Both the position numbers and the translations under genes were made by a program. From Arachnia propionica (GTDB taxonomy: Bacteria; Actinomycetota; Actinomycetes; Propionibacteriales; Propionibacteriaceae): 64,000 bases of DNA. Position 1 is the first letter of the stretch. Every line of letters starts with the position of its first letter. The notes beneath the pieces are model-generated. The model was not told the origin of the DNA, ran no database searches, and saw only the letters and a list, made by a program, of their open reading frames with translations. Location of the stretch: contig NZ_CP146373.1 in assembly GCF_037055325.1 (NCBI RefSeq), positions 2,666,001 to 2,730,000 of the forward strand, read 5' to 3'. Below are positions 43,595-52,211 of this stretch, piece by piece.

Positions 43595-46500
43595 GTGAGC
43601 AACGTGACCAACCAAGCATTGACGGACAAGGCTGTGCGCACCGCACGACGCTGGGCGCAGCGCTCCCTCGCCCACCCGGAACCCCGCGCAGCAAAGCTGC
43701 TGGCAAGCGCGCTCGACCATCCAGATGGGCTCCGCTTCACCCTTGAATTCGTTGACGGCGTTCTGCGCCCCGAGGACCCGGCGGTGGCAGCCAAGAATCT
43801 GGCGCGTCTGGCCCGGCAGTCCGTCCCCTTCCTGCCCCCCTACCTGCGCGCCGGCCTCGGTCTCGGCGTCGCCCCCGCGCCCCGGACGATGCTGCCCGCG
43901 GTGCGTCGTGCCTTCTCCCTGCTGCTGGGCGACCTCGTCGTCGACATCGGTCGCGATCTCGGGCCGGCGTTGGCCAGGTTGCGCAGGAGCGGTGCGAGCC
44001 TGAACATCAACCTCCTCGGTGAGGCCGTGCTGGGCGACGAGCACGCGTCCTCCCGACTCAACCGCACCATTGAACTGCTCAACCGACCCGACGTCGACTA
44101 CGTCTCCATCAAGGTGTCCTCGGTGATGGGTCCCCATTCGCCGTGGGCCCACGACGCGACGGTGGAGGAGGCCGTGGTTCGTCTCGGCCCGCTCATGGAG
44201 GCCGCGAACAGGTCGGGCAAGCTCGTCAACCTCGACATGGAGGAGTACCGCGACCTCCACCTCACCCTTGAGGTGTTCGAGCGGTTCGCCATGAAACTGC
44301 CGAACCTGAGGATGGGCCTGGCAGTCCAGGCCTACCTGCGCGAGTCGCCGCTGATGATCGAGCACATCCAGAAACTGGCACGACGCCGCTGCGAGGCGGG
44401 CGGCATTCCGCTGCGGGTGCGTCTGGTCAAGGGCGCCAACCTGGCGATGGAACGCACCCAGGCGGAGCTGCGCGGCTGGCCAAACCCGATCCTGCCGTCG
44501 AAGGTCGAGACCGACGCCAGCTACCTCAGCGCCCTCGACCGGCTCCTGACCCCCGACTCCATCAAGACCCTCTACGTCGGTTCGGCCAGCCACAACATCT
44601 ACAGCCTCGCCACCGCCGTCGAACTGGCGAAGGCCCGCGGCATCACGTCGGGCTTCGACATCGAGATGCTGGCAGGCATGGCGGTGCCGTTGCAGCGGGT
44701 GATCCTCGACGAAATGGGTTCGTTGCGGCTCTACGTTCCCGTGGTGCCGCGCAGCGAGTTCGATTCCGCGATCACCTACCTGGTGCGACGCCTGGAGGAA
44801 AACGCCGCACCGGAGAACTTCATGTCCGGGGCGGCCTCCCTCGGCCACGACATCGCCTTCCTCGACAAGGAGGAGGGACGCTACCGCGACGCCGTCGCGC
44901 TGATCGGTTCCCCCACCCCGAGCGCCTGGGCGGTCCAGGAACGCAGCGAACCGACGTCCGTGTTCACCAATACCTCCGACACCGACCCCGCGCTGCTCAG
45001 CAACCAGCGGTGGGCCGATTCCATCCGCGAGTCGCTGCCCGCCCCCGATCTCGGCGGCGACACCGTGACCAAGGGCACCCTGACATCCGCCAAAGCCCTC
45101 GACGAGGTGCTGACAACAGCCGTCGCCGCAGGGAAGCGCTGGGCCGCGACCCCGGCTACGGAACGCGCCACCGCGCTGCACCGGCTGGGTGTCGAACTGG
45201 AGGCGATGCGCACCGAACTGATCACGGTCGCCGCCGACGAGGTGGGCAAGCTCATCGACCAGGCGGACGTCGAGGTCTCCGAAGCCTGCGACTTCGCCCA
45301 CTACTACGCCTCCCTCGCTGGGGAGGAGGTCGACGGCGCCGCGCACCGTCCCCCGCAGGTCACCGCGGTCATTCCGCCGTGGAACTTCCCGATCGCGATT
45401 CCGCTGGGCGGGGTTGCCTCCGCACTGGCCGCGGGGTCGGCGGTGCTGTTGAAGCCCGCCTCCCCGTCGCGTCGCTGCGCGGCGCTGCTGGCCGAGGCGT
45501 GCTGGCGGGCGGGCCTGCCGCGCGACCTGGTGCAGTACGTCGTCATGGGTGATCGTGCGCTCGGCGAGAAGCTGGTGCGTGACGAACGTGTCGAACTGGT
45601 CGTGCTGACCGGGTCGGCGGAGACCGCCGAGATGTTCCGTTCCTGGCGGCCCAACCTGTCGTTGCTGGCCGAAACCTCTGGCAAGAACGCGCTGATCATC
45701 ACCCCGTCGGCTGACCTGGACCTCGCAGCCGCCGACCTGGTGGCGTCCGCTTTCGGGCACGCGGGGCAGAAGTGTTCCGCCGCGTCGCTGGGCATCCTGG
45801 TCGGATCGGTGGCCAAGTCGCGGCGTCTCCTGGATCAGATCGTCGACGCCGCATCGTCGTTGACCGTGGCATGGCCGGAGGATCCGGCTGCCCAGATGGG
45901 TCCGCTCACAGAGGTGCCGGGCGAGAAACTGAGGCGCGGTCTCACCGAGCTGGAGCACGGGCAGACGTGGCTGCTGAAACCGCAACGCATTGATGACCGG
46001 CTGTGGCGTCCGGGCATCCGGACCGGAGTGCGACCGGGCAGCGCCTTCCACCAGGTGGAGTACTTCGGGCCGGTGCTCGGCTTGATGGCGGCCCGCGACC
46101 TGGCACAGGCCGTGGAGTGGCAAAACGGCACCGAGTACGGCCTGACAGCTGGTCTGCACTCCCTCGATGCCGAGGAGATCCAGTTCTGGCTGGACCGCGT
46201 GAAGGCCGGCAACCTGTACGTGAACCGCGGGATCACCGGGGCCATCGTGCGGCGTCAGCCCTTCGGCGGGTGGAAGCGTTCCGCGGTCGGCACCGGGGGC
46301 AAGGCCGGTGGCCCAAACTACGTGGTGGGCTTCGGTTCCTGGGAGCCGAAGGACCTCGGCCCCTCCGGCGCCCTCACCGATCCGAAACTTGTGCATCTCT
46401 TCCGGGCCGCCGCCCGGGTGCTCGACGAGCAGCAGCTCGAACAGCTCAACGTCGCGGCTACCTCGGATCAGGCGGCCTGGCGGACCCTGTTCGGGGTCTC

Positions 46501-46942
46501 GCACGACCCGTCGGCTCTGAAGGCGGAGATCAACGCGTTCCGGTACCGTCCCACGCCGGTGACGGTCCGGGTGGAGGTCGACGACCCGCTGCGTGTGCTG
46601 CGGGAGGCCTCGGCGGCCCTGGTTACCGGTTCCGCAGCGACCTTCTCGTTCCGCGACGCCCCGTCGGGGGAGCTGTCGGAGGTGCTGACCGGTCTCGGCC
46701 TGACGGTCGAGGTGAAGAGCGACGACCGGTTCGACCGGAACGTCCGGGGCCGGGTGCGGCACCTGGGTGAGCGGGACCTGCTGACCGCGGTGGGCGGTTC
46801 CATCGACGTCAGTGTCCACGCGGGCCCGACCCTCTACCCGGGTCGCCTGGCGCTGCTGCCCTACGTGCACGAGCAGGCGGTGTCGGTGACCAACCATCGC
46901 TTCGGACACCCGACGCCACTGACCGACGACCTGCGCATCTGA
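43595..46942 (+). CDS. putA: Bifunctional proline dehydrogenase / P5C dehydrogenase PutA
   Basis: A 1115-residue enzyme that oxidises proline to glutamate in two steps. Residues about 1-430 are the FAD proline dehydrogenase barrel (YVSIKVSSVMGPHSPWAHDA, VNLDMEEYRDL, RVRLVKGANLAMER, FDIEMLAGMAVPLQR). Residues about 480-960 are the aldehyde dehydrogenase (VTAVIPPWNFPIAIPLGGVA, LLAETSGKNALII, and catalytic Cys in GHAGQKCSAASLG). About 160 further residues follow. No ribbon-helix-helix domain is present, so it is not a repressor. GTG 43595 is chosen over 43565, with weak confidence. A strong terminator follows. Confidence 0.95.
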   Translation: MSNVTNQALTDKAVRTARRWAQRSLAHPEPRAAKLLASALDHPDGLRFTLEFVDGVLRPEDPAVAAKNLARLARQSVPFLPPYLRAGLGLGVAPAPRTMLPAVRRAFSLLLGDLVVDIGRDLGPALARLRRSGASLNINLLGEAVLGDEHASSRLNRTIELLNRPDVDYVSIKVSSVMGPHSPWAHDATVEEAVVRLGPLMEAANRSGKLVNLDMEEYRDLHLTLEVFERFAMKLPNLRMGLAVQAYLRESPLMIEHIQKLARRRCEAGGIPLRVRLVKGANLAMERTQAELRGWPNPILPSKVETDASYLSALDRLLTPDSIKTLYVGSASHNIYSLATAVELAKARGITSGFDIEMLAGMAVPLQRVILDEMGSLRLYVPVVPRSEFDSAITYLVRRLEENAAPENFMSGAASLGHDIAFLDKEEGRYRDAVALIGSPTPSAWAVQERSEPTSVFTNTSDTDPALLSNQRWADSIRESLPAPDLGGDTVTKGTLTSAKALDEVLTTAVAAGKRWAATPATERATALHRLGVELEAMRTELITVAADEVGKLIDQADVEVSEACDFAHYYASLAGEEVDGAAHRPPQVTAVIPPWNFPIAIPLGGVASALAAGSAVLLKPASPSRRCAALLAEACWRAGLPRDLVQYVVMGDRALGEKLVRDERVELVVLTGSAETAEMFRSWRPNLSLLAETSGKNALIITPSADLDLAAADLVASAFGHAGQKCSAASLGILVGSVAKSRRLLDQIVDAASSLTVAWPEDPAAQMGPLTEVPGEKLRRGLTELEHGQTWLLKPQRIDDRLWRPGIRTGVRPGSAFHQVEYFGPVLGLMAARDLAQAVEWQNGTEYGLTAGLHSLDAEEIQFWLDRVKAGNLYVNRGITGAIVRRQPFGGWKRSAVGTGGKAGGPNYVVGFGSWEPKDLGPSGALTDPKLVHLFRAAARVLDEQQLEQLNVAATSDQAAWRTLFGVSHDPSALKAEINAFRYRPTPVTVRVEVDDPLRVLREASAALVTGSAATFSFRDAPSGELSEVLTGLGLTVEVKSDDRFDRNVRGRVRHLGERDLLTAVGGSIDVSVHAGPTLYPGRLALLPYVHEQAVSVTNHRFGHPTPLTDDLRI

Positions 46943-46973
46943 AGATCCGCACCGGTCGTCAGCGAACAGACCT

Positions 46974-47007
46974 CAGGGGTCTCCCGGTGTATTCCGGGAG
47001 ACCCCTG
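46974..47007 (+). terminator. Terminator hairpin after putA
   Basis: Arms CAGGGGTCTCCCGG (46974-46987) and CCGGGAGACCCCTG (46994-47007) form a perfect 14-bp stem with loop TGTATT, 32 bp after the putA stop. There is no long T-run, as is common for actinobacterial terminators. Confidence 0.75.
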
Positions 47008-47086
47008 TCACGTGAGCGCCCCGGCAGGGAAGGGTACGGTGATAGTGACGACAACCCGGGGGGCAGCAACTAGAAAGGCAACAAGG

Positions 47087-47302
47087 ATGCGCATGATTGT
47101 CCGGCTGATACTCTCGATTTTGCTCTACTTTTTTCTCCTGGGGCTGTTCGTCATTCTTCTTTCTGCCCTGGGAGGGGCCGCAATCGGCCTATTCGAGCTC
47201 ATACTTCTCAACATCGTTACGCTGGGCTGCGTGATCTTTTTCTGGCGGCGCACCGATCGCACGAGAAAGAAGGACCACTCACAGAAGAAAACCACGGCCT
47301 GA
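47087..47302 (+). CDS. Small two-helix membrane protein, copy 1
   Basis: A 71-residue protein: MRMIVRLILSILLYFFLLGL forms the first helix, LFELILLNIVTLGCVIFFW the second, and the C-terminal tail is strongly basic (RRTDRTRKKDHSQKKTT). GAAAGGCAACAAGG precedes ATG 47087. Copy 2 at 47676 has the same layout. The function is unknown. Confidence 0.6.
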   Translation: MRMIVRLILSILLYFFLLGLFVILLSALGGAAIGLFELILLNIVTLGCVIFFWRRTDRTRKKDHSQKKTTA

Positions 47303-47446
47303 CTGCAGCGAGCATCAATCGCCCATTGAACTCAGCTGATCCGGGACGCTAGGAACAAACGACCCGCACCGAAGCCGCTCCTGACACCCGGACAGCAGCC
47401 CGGCCACGCGCCCCAGCCTGCCCGGGCAGGACATAGAGTTGACGGC

Positions 47447-47515
47447 ATGATCCTGATCGTCGTGAAATTTCCCGCGATGTCCGAGCAGGGTAATGACTCC
47501 ATCGAGGCGATGCGC
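47447..47515 (+). pseudogene. 5' fragment of the monooxygenase gene
   Basis: MILIVVKFPAMSEQGNDSIE is the counterpart of the first residues of the intact ABM gene (48025), after which similarity ends. It keeps the same upstream sequence, so it is the truncated end of the first duplication unit. Confidence 0.7.
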
Positions 47516-47675
47516 CTTCCAGCTCTTGAGTTCAGCTCAGGGTCAAGTACTGCATCCTCAAATATCGCTGCACTTAGAACTACTACCCGCCGGAACAGCA
47601 GCGGCATCGACAAACGAAACAGCACAAATTTCAACGATTTCGGATTGACGCAAGCAGAAAGAAGGACGACAGGCA

Positions 47676-47888
47676 ATGCGCGTGATTGTTCGACTGATAC
47701 TCTCGATTCTGATCTGCCTTCTCCTTCCGCCCCTGCTCGCTTCCTTTATTTCCCTCGGAGGGGCCAACATCGGAGTGGTAGAAATAACACTCCTCTACAT
47801 CATCGTCACTGGATGCGTGAGCTACAGCTGGCGATACGCCAAGCGGAAGAAAAAACGCCGCCTCGCACGAGAGAAAACCGACGCCTGA
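47676..47888 (+). CDS. Small two-helix membrane protein, copy 2
   Basis: A 70-residue paralogue of the 47087 protein: MRVIVRLILSILICLLLPPL, a second helix VVEITLLYIIVTGCVSYSW, and a basic tail (RYAKRKKKRRLAREKTDA). AAGAAGGACGACAGGCA precedes the ATG. The sequences of the two copies differ at many positions while the helices and charge are kept, so both may be maintained by selection. Confidence 0.6.
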   Translation: MRVIVRLILSILICLLLPPLLASFISLGGANIGVVEITLLYIIVTGCVSYSWRYAKRKKKRRLAREKTDA

Positions 47889-48024
47889 TGACGACGAGCA
47901 TCATTGACATCAGCTGATCCGCGACGCAAGGAACGAACGACCCGAGTCGAAGCCGCTCCTGACACCCGGACAGCAGCCCGGCCACGCGCCCCAGCCTGCC
48001 CGGGCAGGACATAGAGTTGACGGC

Positions 48025-48345
48025 ATGATCCTGATCGTCGTGAAATTTCCCGTGAAACCCGAGCTGGCTGATGATTTCATCGAGGCGGTGGGACCGTTCA
48101 CCTCCGCCACCCGTGCCGAGCCCGGCAACAAGTGGTTCGAATGGTCCCGCAGCGTGGAGGACCCGAACGAGTTCGTCCTCGTCGAGGCCTTCAACGACGA
48201 CGCCGCCGAAGCCCACGTCACCTCCGACCACTTCAAGGCCGGACTCAACACCATGCGCCCCTTCCTGACCGCCACCCCCAAGATCATCTCGCGCACCGTC
48301 GACGGTGATGACTGGGGCGCCATGGGTGAACTCCGAATCGATTGA
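48025..48345 (+). CDS. Antibiotic-biosynthesis-monooxygenase (ABM) domain protein
   Basis: A 106-residue ferredoxin-like ABM-fold protein: MILIVVKFPVKPELADDFIE, WFEWSRSVEDPNEFVLVEAF, AHVTSDHFKAGLNTMRPF. Such YgiN/ABM proteins act as small monooxygenases or quinone-related enzymes; the substrate is unknown. It is the only full copy after the tandem duplication. Confidence 0.85.
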   Translation: MILIVVKFPVKPELADDFIEAVGPFTSATRAEPGNKWFEWSRSVEDPNEFVLVEAFNDDAAEAHVTSDHFKAGLNTMRPFLTATPKIISRTVDGDDWGAMGELRID

Positions 48346-48462
48346 GCCCACCGCAGTGAACCCGCCCGGACTTCTCACCGGAATGGATAGAAACGCGGCG
48401 CGAGCATCTCAGCGAGTGGGCTGAGCCGAAGCGAGTCGACTACGACCGCATGAAGGAAAACG

Positions 48463-48568
48463 AAAAACCGGACCGCGAGGGAATCACACCACCGGGAGCG
48501 AGGGGAATGCCCCGCGGTGGTGGTTCCCAGCTTCGAGGCTACCCGCCCGGAAGCACGCGGTCCGGTTT
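48463..48568 (-). terminator. Large branched terminator after the LPXTG CAP gene
   Basis: Arms 48465-48477 and 48556-48568 (AAACCGGACCGCG and its complement) form a perfect 13-bp stem enclosing 78 nt. Inside is a second hairpin (CACCACCG 48487-48494 with CGGTGGTG 48515-48522) topped by GGGG/CCCC. On the minus strand the outer stem is followed by TTTTTCGTTTTCC, a proper termination tail. The size and inner branch are unusual for a terminator. Confidence 0.65.
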
Positions 48569-48577
48569 CCCGCACGT

Positions 48578-49363
48578 TCACATGAGGGCCTGAGCACCAG
48601 TCTTCGGCAGTCCGGCCTTGCGGGGGATCGAGGCCTCCGTGGCCTCGGCGCTTTGGGTCTCCTTCGTCGGAGTGGCGGACGTCGTCGCTTCAACGGGCTT
48701 CCGCTCCCCGCCCCTGGACGTCCTCTTCTCACCGGAGTCGGCGGCCTCGTTGGCCGAGACAGCGTTGACACCGCGGGCGTTCTCCGCGTTTTCTGCTCCT
48801 GCTCGTCCGGCTCCCCCATCGCTCACAGTCAGTCCTGCGGCCTGCGGGTCACCGTACGTTGCGAAGTTCTGGGTGGCGTACCAGCTTCCACTTCCCGCAC
48901 TGTAGGCGATTCCGATCCCCAAGGAGTCCGCATTGGGGTCGGTCATGTTGGTGTAGTGGCCCGGCGAGTTCCGCCACTGCTCGAACAGCAACGCGCCGAC
49001 GTCACCGCCGTCGCTGCGCCACGCGACGTTCTCGGAGCCTCCCTTCCAGCCCTGCGGGTAGTGGTCAGTGAAGTTCGGACGGTGCTCCATTGAATTCCGG
49101 GAGGCCATCTGCTCGGACCAGTCCTGTGCGACCGCATCCAGCTCAGCGATCCGGGTCACAGGCTTCAGCCCCAGGCCGGTTCGCAGTTCGTTGACCTTGT
49201 TCAGGATTGTCCCGGCGTACTCCGCGCCCTTGCTGTTGACGTCCGCTGGGAGAACGGCGGGCCGTTGTGAGGTCGCCTCGGCGTGAGCAGCCAAGGAGAA
49301 AAACGAAATCACAGCGGCCAGCAGCGCCACCAGAGACAGACGAGCCATCTTCATCGGCTTCAT
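48578..49363 (-). CDS. Secreted CAP-domain protein with truncated LPXTG tail
   Basis: A 261-residue protein with signal peptide (LSLVALLAAVISFFSLAAHA), a CAP/SCP domain (ILNKVNELRTGLGLKPVTR, WSEQMASRNSMEHRP, GSENVAWRSDGGDVG, NSPGHYTNM, SWYATQNFATYGDP) and a long Ala/Thr/Glu-rich linker. It ends LPKTGAQALM: a sortase signal LPKTG without the hydrophobic segment and basic tail needed for anchoring. So it is probably secreted, or was once cell-wall anchored. CAP proteins vary in role. ATG 49363 follows GAGAGGACTGCTG. It is paralogous to the genes at 52212 and 53111. Confidence 0.85.
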   Translation of the reverse strand: MKPMKMARLSLVALLAAVISFFSLAAHAEATSQRPAVLPADVNSKGAEYAGTILNKVNELRTGLGLKPVTRIAELDAVAQDWSEQMASRNSMEHRPNFTDHYPQGWKGGSENVAWRSDGGDVGALLFEQWRNSPGHYTNMTDPNADSLGIGIAYSAGSGSWYATQNFATYGDPQAAGLTVSDGGAGRAGAENAENARGVNAVSANEAADSGEKRTSRGGERKPVEATTSATPTKETQSAEATEASIPRKAGLPKTGAQALM

Positions 49364-49403
49364 CAGCAGTCCTCTCAGTTGGGGGGCAAACACCCATTCA
49401 TCC

Positions 49404-49430
49404 AATCACTTCCCTGATTTTTTTTCAGGT
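49404..49430. promoter_or_regulatory. Dyad shared by two CAP genes (site 1)
   Basis: Read on the minus strand: ACCTGA, 8 nt, TCAGG, 2 nt, AGTGATT, about 41-67 bp upstream of the CAP start at 49363. The same arrangement occurs upstream of the CAP gene at 52769. A common operator is likely. Confidence 0.45.
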
Positions 49431-49705
49431 TCCGATACGTAACTTTCAGGCAGGAACGAGCGCCAAACCCCCTTTACATGGGCTTTTAACCCCTCCAACC
49501 GGCACCTGAGAAGCCCCAAGAAAATCTCAGGATATGGGTGTTTTGAACATCCGAGATGCTCATCTGGCCGAAAGGCTGACAGGCGGAAATGGCATTTTCC
49601 AGCGCACGAACCCGCGGTTTCCGCGGAGAAACCCTCCACATCCGATTGCTGCGCGTCATGCACCCAGGAATCACCCACGAGGTCCTGGTTGCCGGGTTCG
49701 ACACA

Positions 49706-50137
49706 TCACGGAATGAAACGGACGAACGACCTGCACCCCTGCCCGGGGAGGTCGCGGATCTCGGTGAAACCGATCGACTCGTAGAACGCCCGCTGTCCCG
49801 GCTCGGCGTCGGTCAGGAGCACGTGCTGGCGCACCCGACTGAAGGGAGCGAAGGCCCGGTTGACGAGCGCTGTCGCGATTCCGCGACGCTGGAAGGAGGG
49901 ATGGACGAGAACGTCCTGCAGGTAGGCGATGGTGGCCCGGTCGGAGACAATGCGCGCCAGGCCGATCAGTTCGCCGCCCGATCGCGCGGTGACCACGACC
50001 GCTGAGTTCTCCAGCCCGCGGATCAGCGCATCCAGGTCGTCGGTGTAGGCGGCCCATCCCACGGAGTCGTAGAGCGTCCGCGTCTCGTCGCGGGACGGGA
50101 GCCGGTCGGCGTCGTAGCTCACCTCGTCGTCACACAT
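49706..50137 (-). CDS. GNAT-family acetyltransferase
   Basis: A 143-residue acetyltransferase: AAYTDDLDALIRGLENSAVV, LIGLARIVSDRATIAYLQDV, the acetyl-CoA loop HPSFQRRGIATALVNRAF and ERAFYESIGF-like GQRAFYESIGFTEIRD. It resembles the small aminoglycoside-like or YjaB-like GNATs. ATG 50137 (MCDDEVSYDAD) follows GAAAGGGCGCGTG. Confidence 0.85.
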   Translation of the reverse strand: MCDDEVSYDADRLPSRDETRTLYDSVGWAAYTDDLDALIRGLENSAVVVTARSGGELIGLARIVSDRATIAYLQDVLVHPSFQRRGIATALVNRAFAPFSRVRQHVLLTDAEPGQRAFYESIGFTEIRDLPGQGCRSFVRFIP

Positions 50138-50200
50138 CACGCGCCCTTTCTTCTCCACATCCACAGCCTGCACGATCTGTACCGCAGGGGCTGGACTTTG

Positions 50201-50233
50201 TGTATCACAGGGCGCGTTCCATCTGCATCACAG
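50201..50233 (+). promoter_or_regulatory. Direct-repeat element, diverged copy
   Basis: TGTATCACAG (50201-50210) and TGCATCACAG (50224-50233) with GCGTTCCATC between them mirror the pair upstream of the AAA gene at 50.8 kb. It is probably a duplicated and diverging copy of that control element. Confidence 0.4.
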
Positions 50234-50273
50234 GAACATCTGTGGGCACCGCGACCAGCCGCTCACCCCCTTG

Positions 50274-50669
50274 TCAAAGCACTATTTCGTCGGCCTCTTC
50301 CTGTCCCCTCCTACAGATGAGGGATCTGCCGTTCCAGTCGGCGCCACGCCCCAGCAGGAACTCCCATTCCCGGCGGATCAGACCATCCTCGAACTCAAAG
50401 ATGTCCAGTGAGCGCCTGCCATCCGTATCCACGAGTAGCGTGGCAATGCGTCTATGGTCTTCGGCTTCAAGCATCTGGTGCATCCTGAAACGGGAGGCCG
50501 ACTGCGCATAGGCAGCGATGATGGTTTCGCAGTAGCACTCACGCCCTTTGATGACGTCTTCCCCCAGGACCCATTCGACCTGTGGGTGCAGGAACTCCCG
50601 GTAGCTGTCCCAGTCCCGCCGGTTCTCCGCATCGAAGAAGTCCGCCAGTTTCCTTCGGAAATCACTCAT
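50274..50669 (-). CDS. NTF2/SnoaL-like protein
   Basis: A 131-residue NTF2-fold protein: RKLADFFDAENRRDWDSYRE, FLHPQVEWVLGEDVIKG, then DIFEFEDGLIRREWEFLLGR. The conical fold often binds small molecules, but no active residues can be assigned. GAAAGGGTGAGCG precedes ATG 50669. It lies between two copies of a direct-repeat element and beside a CAP remnant, in an area with signs of rearrangement. Confidence 0.75.
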   Translation of the reverse strand: MSDFRRKLADFFDAENRRDWDSYREFLHPQVEWVLGEDVIKGRECYCETIIAAYAQSASRFRMHQMLEAEDHRRIATLLVDTDGRRSLDIFEFEDGLIRREWEFLLGRGADWNGRSLICRRGQEEADEIVL

Positions 50670-50713
50670 CGCTCACCCTTTCGGGGCCAGTCAACCATTC
50701 ATTGCTCACAGCA

Positions 50714-50770
50714 TCAGGCGACCACGTTGGCGTAGCCGCCCGGCACGTTCCACCACTGCCCAAAGAGCCG
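50714..50770 (-). pseudogene. Remnant of a CAP-domain gene
   Basis: The minus strand reads RLFGQWWNVPGGYANVVA then a stop. It matches the CAP segment RLFEQWQKSPGHYANMVA in the gene at 53111-53665. Only this piece of about 18 codons remains. Confidence 0.65.
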
Positions 50771-50790
50771 AACAAAGACTGTACTTTTTG

Positions 50791-50822
50791 TATCATAGAA
50801 GATGTTCCATCTGTATCATAGG
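50791..50822 (+). promoter_or_regulatory. Direct repeats upstream of the AAA ATPase gene
   Basis: TATCATAG occurs at 50791-50798 and 50813-50820 (TGTATCATAG each), 22 bp apart, i.e. two helical turns, ending 8 bp before the ATG. A dimeric regulator bound to one face of DNA is likely, perhaps autoregulation. Confidence 0.5.
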
Positions 50823-50827
50823 ATTTC

Positions 50828-52099
50828 ATGGAGTACCGTCCGCGAGTCCTTGACATGGTCCTGGACGATTTGATGCCCGGGCTTCCCGCAATCGCCCTTG
50901 ATGGCCCAAAGGGCGTCGGCAAAACTGCGACCGCTTCCCGCCGCGCCAGCCGCACCTGGGCCCTGGACTCCGAATCGCAGCGGGCAATAATCGCGGCCGA
51001 ACCCTCCCGAGTGGCCGGGCCAGGCACCACGTTCATCGACGAATGGCAGCACGTGCCCACCGTCTGGGACGTGGTTCGCCGGGCAGTCGACGACGGCGCT
51101 CAGCCGGCCTCTTTCCTGCTGGCGGGAAGTACCACCCCCAATCCCCGGGCCCCCATCCACTCCGGGGCGGGCCGGATCGTGTCGCTTCGCATGAGACCCA
51201 TGGCCCTGTGTGAACGGGTGGGCGCACATCCCACGGTCTCCCTGAACGCCTTATTGCGGGGAGATGCTGGGGCACTGAGCGGGGATACCCCCGCCGACCT
51301 AAATCACTATGCCCACGAAATAGCCGCCTCGGGCTTCCCTGGAATCCATGGCCTACCGGAACGCTTGCGCAGAATGCAGCTGGACGGCTACCTGCAGCGA
51401 CTGGCTTCGAAAGAATTGAGGACGGAGGACGATCCGGTCCTGCGACGCCCTGAAACCCTCATGTCCTGGTTGCGTTCCTATGCGTCAGCCGAGTCCACCA
51501 CGACCACGTATGAGAAAATCCGCAACACCGCGGCAATCGGCGACGGCACCCCTCCGAATCGACCCACCACGCTTCGTTACCGCGACTGGCTCACGAGCAT
51601 GTTGCTCCTGGACCCCGTCCCCCCATGGCAGCCATTGGGAATCAACCTCGGGGCGCTGGCTTCCTCCCCGCGTCACCAGTTGGCGGATCCAGCATTGTCG
51701 TTGCGTTTGCTGAATGGTTCAGCGAGAGCCCTCCTGCAGGGTCGTGACGACGTGATCTTCCCCGGCTGCGCTCCTTTGTTCGGGCGTTTGTTCGAGGCTT
51801 TGACGACACTGACCGTTCGCGTGTGTGCACAGGTCTCAGATGCCGTGGTCTCACATCTGAGGACGAAACGTGGTGATCACGAGATCGACCTGATCGTCGA
51901 GGGCCCCGAGAGGGAGCTGCTCGCGATCGAGGTAAAACTCACCTCTGCGATAGGCGACGACGATGTTCGTCACCTGAACTGGCTGCGCGGCAAGCTGGGC
52001 AGTCGGCTCACAGATACGCTCGTCGTGACCACAGGGCCCGCCGCATATCGTCGCAGGGATGGGATAGGCGTCGTGCCACTCGCTCTTCTAGGGCCCTGA
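50828..52099 (+). CDS. AAA/DUF4143 ATPase (intact paralogue)
   Basis: A 423-residue ATPase: Walker A ALDGPKGVGKTATA, Walker B TTFIDEWQHVP, sensor region SFLLAGSTTPNPRAP, DUF4143 middle (RPTTLRYRDWLTSMLLLDPV), and C-terminal PD-(D/E)XK-like KRGDHEIDLIVEGPERELLA with AIEVKL. Such proteins are widespread orphan ATPases of unclear role, suspected to act in stress, mobile-element or toxin-antitoxin-like functions. Its close relative at 35077-36345 is dead. The direct repeats just upstream suggest self-control. Confidence 0.85.
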   Translation: MEYRPRVLDMVLDDLMPGLPAIALDGPKGVGKTATASRRASRTWALDSESQRAIIAAEPSRVAGPGTTFIDEWQHVPTVWDVVRRAVDDGAQPASFLLAGSTTPNPRAPIHSGAGRIVSLRMRPMALCERVGAHPTVSLNALLRGDAGALSGDTPADLNHYAHEIAASGFPGIHGLPERLRRMQLDGYLQRLASKELRTEDDPVLRRPETLMSWLRSYASAESTTTTYEKIRNTAAIGDGTPPNRPTTLRYRDWLTSMLLLDPVPPWQPLGINLGALASSPRHQLADPALSLRLLNGSARALLQGRDDVIFPGCAPLFGRLFEALTTLTVRVCAQVSDAVVSHLRTKRGDHEIDLIVEGPERELLAIEVKLTSAIGDDDVRHLNWLRGKLGSRLTDTLVVTTGPAAYRRRDGIGVVPLALLGP

Positions 52100-52139
52100 C
52101 ACCTTGGCGCTCTTCCCCGAGCGGTCGCGACTCCACAGC

Positions 52140-52188
52140 ATCGGGGCGGTCCCGATGACCGGCTGAACCGATCAGGGACCGCCCCGAT
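52140..52188 (-). terminator. Hairpin after CAP gene 2
   Basis: Arms ATCGGGGCGGTCCC (52140-52153) and GGGACCGCCCCGAT (52175-52188), a perfect 14-bp stem 24 bp past the CAP stop. It lies between convergent genes and could end both transcripts. A near-copy follows CAP gene 3. Confidence 0.7.
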
Positions 52189-52211
52189 TCACGAGCGTCG
52201 GATTGCTCTCG

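Larger units (their letters stand above)
47060..48090 (+). repeat. Tandem duplication: membrane-protein gene plus monooxygenase 5' end
   Basis: Unit 1 (about 47060-47515) and unit 2 (about 47650-48090) share the small membrane-protein gene, a nearly identical intergenic stretch (CCGCTCCTGACACCCGGACA and onwards) and the first codons of the monooxygenase gene. Offsets of 589 and 578 bp show a small deletion after duplication. In unit 1 the monooxygenase homology stops after about 23 codons. Confidence 0.8.

Noticed and set aside
43541-46909. 1122-residue open frame antisense to putA
   Set aside because: It is rich in His, Gln, Arg and Val in the pattern produced by reading GC-rich codons backwards, and putA on the other strand is beyond doubt.
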